A stretch of 64,000 bases of DNA. Source: Pseudomonadota bacterium. GTDB lineage: Bacteria > Pseudomonadota > Alphaproteobacteria > Rickettsiales > SXRF01. This document shows, piece by piece, positions 61,840 through 64,000 of this stretch. The first letter of the stretch is position 1. Each line of letters starts with the position of its first letter. The notes under the pieces were generated by a model. It was not told the origin of the DNA. It saw nothing but the letters and a program-made list of their open reading frames with translations, and made no database searches. Position numbers and translations under genes: made by a program. The DNA lies in contig CAUJHR010000016.1 in NCBI GenBank assembly GCA_963205195.1, positions 124,001-188,000 on the forward strand. Direction: 5' to 3'.

Positions 61840-61973
61840 TCCCCCCTCTTTGTTTGTCATTCCGAAGGGCGGAATCTATGCCAAGCAGAACAGTCAGAAG
61901 TTTATTGTAGGCATTGATGCCAGCCTTCCCAAAACGAGACAAGTATACAAATAAATGGTAGCAAAATTCGCTT

Positions 61974-62084
61974 TGGCGATAAAGCGCGCAGCGATGGAAA
62001 CCGAGAAAAGTTAAGCGTACACGTTAGTACGTGACTTTTCGAGGAGGCTCCATCGCAAGCAGGTTTGAAGCCAAAGTAGAATTT
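61974..62084. repeat. Palindromic element family A, full copy overlapping fliI stop codon
   Basis: AAATTC/GAATTT (compensatory change vs AAACTC/GAGTTT); CTTTGGC/GCCAAAG; GCGATGGA/TCCATCGC; GAAAAGT/ACTTTTC. Confidence 0.9.
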
Positions 62085-63432
62085 ATGTTGTCTTCGTCTC
62101 GCGCCAATTGGCAATGCCTAGCAACTTGGCAAGCTGGTCGTATCCTTCATCAAGGGTAGTTTTTTCATCCTTACGCTGGCGCAGGAAATCTTCTAGCGCC
62201 GGGTAATATTGTATCGCCTGGTCAACTGCCGGATCTGATCCTTTACGGTATGCGCCGAGGCGTATCATCTCTGCCATATCCTCATAGGTTGAAAGCAGGC
62301 GGCGGGCAACCAGCACCAGCGCATTTTCCTGCTCGTTATTGCAGTCGGGCATTGTTCGCGAAACGCTTTTTAAAATATTCACCGCCGGGAAGCGCCCGCG
62401 CTGCGCGATTGAACGGTCTAAAATTATATGCCCATCTAGTATCCCGCGCACAGTATCCGATACCGGCTCATTCGTATCATCGCCTTCCACAAGCACGGTG
62501 AAAAGTCCGGTAATGCTCCCCTGCCCGGCTTTTCCCGGCCCGGCTCTTTCTAAAAGCTTTGGCAGTTCGGCAAATACAGTCGGCGTATAACCTTTGCTGG
62601 TTGGCGGTTCGCCTGCTGACAGCCCAATTTCGCGCTGCGCCATTGCAAAACGCGTTACACTATCCATCAGGCATAATACATTTTTCCCGTTATCGCGGAA
62701 ATATTCAGAAACCGACATTGTAAGATATGCTGATTGCCGGCGCAGCAATGCGAACTCGCTGGATGTCGCAACGATGATGACCGAGCGCTTAAGCCCTTCT
62801 TCGCCCAGATCATCCTCGATGAATTCCTGAAGTTCACGTGAGCGTTCCCCGATAAGCCCGATGACGTTGACATCCGCCTGAGAATTTCGTGCAAGCATAG
62901 ACATCAGGATAGATTTACCAACTCCCGAACCGGCGAATATACCCATACGCTGTCCCCGGCAGCAGGTAAGGAAAGTATTCATGCTTCGCACGCCCATATT
63001 GAGTTTTCCGCGTACGCGAACACGGTCATGCGGCGGGGGTGGCTCAGCGCGAAGCTGATAAGCTTTTGTTCCGCGGGGAAGCGGCCCTTTTCCATCCACC
63101 GGCTCGCCCATCGCATTTATCACGCGGCCCAGCCAACGCTCATCAGGGTAGCATACATTAGCGTTCTCTTCGAGCACCACTTTTGCGCCGGGGCCAATTC
63201 CCTCGATACTGCCAAAAGGCATCAGCAATGCGCGGTTATCACGGAACCCTACAACTTCAGCAGGTATTATTTGCTGCGAAGTTCCAAACCCGCGTGCGCC
63301 GATAATGGTGCAGCGCGAACCGACACTCAGCAATCTTTCAATTCCTGAACATTCGATAAGCATACCCAGCACAGCAACTACAACACCTGTGACAGTCACT
63401 TCCTGTATGTTGTTTATTTCTTCTAGCTGCAT
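62083..63432 (-). CDS. fliI: Flagellum-specific ATP synthase FliI
   Basis: 449 aa; [46 protein letters not shown]-like ([11 protein letters not shown]). Confidence 0.94.
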   Translation of the reverse strand: MQLEEINNIQEVTVTGVVVAVLGMLIECSGIERLLSVGSRCTIIGARGFGTSQQIIPAEVVGFRDNRALLMPFGSIEGIGPGAKVVLEENANVCYPDERWLGRVINAMGEPVDGKGPLPRGTKAYQLRAEPPPPHDRVRVRGKLNMGVRSMNTFLTCCRGQRMGIFAGSGVGKSILMSMLARNSQADVNVIGLIGERSRELQEFIEDDLGEEGLKRSVIIVATSSEFALLRRQSAYLTMSVSEYFRDNGKNVLCLMDSVTRFAMAQREIGLSAGEPPTSKGYTPTVFAELPKLLERAGPGKAGQGSITGLFTVLVEGDDTNEPVSDTVRGILDGHIILDRSIAQRGRFPAVNILKSVSRTMPDCNNEQENALVLVARRLLSTYEDMAEMIRLGAYRKGSDPAVDQAIQYYPALEDFLRQRKDEKTTLDEGYDQLAKLLGIANWRETKTT

Positions 63433-63468
63433 GGATAGGTTCCCCTAGTTAGAAAATCGGGGAATTAT

Positions 63469-63684
63469 TTATTTCTGCGGATCAATGACTACAGGATAAT
63501 ACACAATATTAGGTGCAGGACGGCGGGCACTGGAGCCGCGGGTAGGAACAGGCGGCTTTTCATGATTTCCGGGTATAACCTGATAGCCCTGCGTTATAAT
63601 CCTGAAACCGCTATTATTATCCATTTGATCATTGCCTAGGCCCGATTTCGGATTCTGAAAAAATTTTCCTATAATTCCTAGCAT
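63469..63684 (-). CDS. Small hypothetical protein
   Basis: 71 aa ORF directly downstream of the next minus-strand ORF. Confidence 0.4.
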   Translation of the reverse strand: MLGIIGKFFQNPKSGLGNDQMDNNSGFRIITQGYQVIPGNHEKPPVPTRGSSARRPAPNIVYYPVVIDPQK

Positions 63685-63693
63685 GTATAGCTC

Positions 63694-64000
63694 CTATTTT
63701 ACAAACTCGATAAAGGCAATTTCTTCCCCATTTATCCAAAGACCTTTTGTATTATCAACCTGGGTCCAAACCCCTTTATCGGAAAAGGTATAAGTCTCTT
63801 CCAAGTATATATCCTTATGTTCCAGAAGGGAAGAAGATAATGAATTTTCACCAAAGTAGCCCCCAACCTCGGTACCATCCTTTAAAGTGACCACTACATA
63901 GCAAGACTTCATATTCCCAAACTTCTTGTCCCAGCCAGTTAGAATGTGATTTACATATGGCAGGTCAAGTAGCTTTGCCACTCTCAGAATAATATTTTTC
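63694..64000 (-). CDS. C-terminal part of a DUF6338-like protein, continues beyond the window
   Basis: Frame stays open to 64000 (GTG at 63981 is internal); CYVVVTLKDGTEVGGYFGENSLSSSLLEHKDIYLEETY. Confidence 0.6.
   Translation of the reverse strand, partial: KNIILRVAKLLDLPYVNHILTGWDKKFGNMKSCYVVVTLKDGTEVGGYFGENSLSSSLLEHKDIYLEETYTFSDKGVWTQVDNTKGLWINGEEIAFIEFVK

Overview
The window is chromosomal DNA from an alphaproteobacterium. Gene content (a Rickettsiales-like virB3-virB4-virB6x3 block, ankyrin proteins, polar-flagellum genes, amino-acid biosynthesis) suggests a flagellated, metabolically rich Rickettsiales-type lineage, but this is inference. Main blocks: flagellar cluster fliF-fliG-fliH-fliN-sigma54 regulator-flhA-flhF-flhG-fliK-like (0.2-11.2 kb); type IV secretion block virB3/virB4/three virB6 paralogs (12.7-19.9 kb); sterol desaturase family protein; mltG-fabF-acpP-fabG-fabD; rpsF-rpsR-DUF2232-rplI-dnaB-alr; small ankyrin/paralog cluster; ilvB-ilvH; ogt; sulfate-binding protein; ppk-ppx; hldD; proC; phasin; mutM; groES-groEL; lon; tRNA-Leu(UAG); a ParD-like/RelE-like TA pair; rodA; fliJ; a beta-helix-like repeat protein; fliI. 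The most notable non-coding signal is a dispersed family of roughly 80-180 nt multi-stem palindromic elements. There are about eight well-supported full copies, two half copies and one degenerate candidate. Stems are preserved by compensatory changes, the apical hairpin is conserved (GTRTA..TACRTGA), and several copies abut stop codons of minus-strand genes. It coexists with short GCAAAATCC hairpins, GTCAT...ATGAC palindromes and STRR-like 'word' repeats, one of which supplies the apparent start codon of proC. All calls are from reading sequence and translations; no searches were run.
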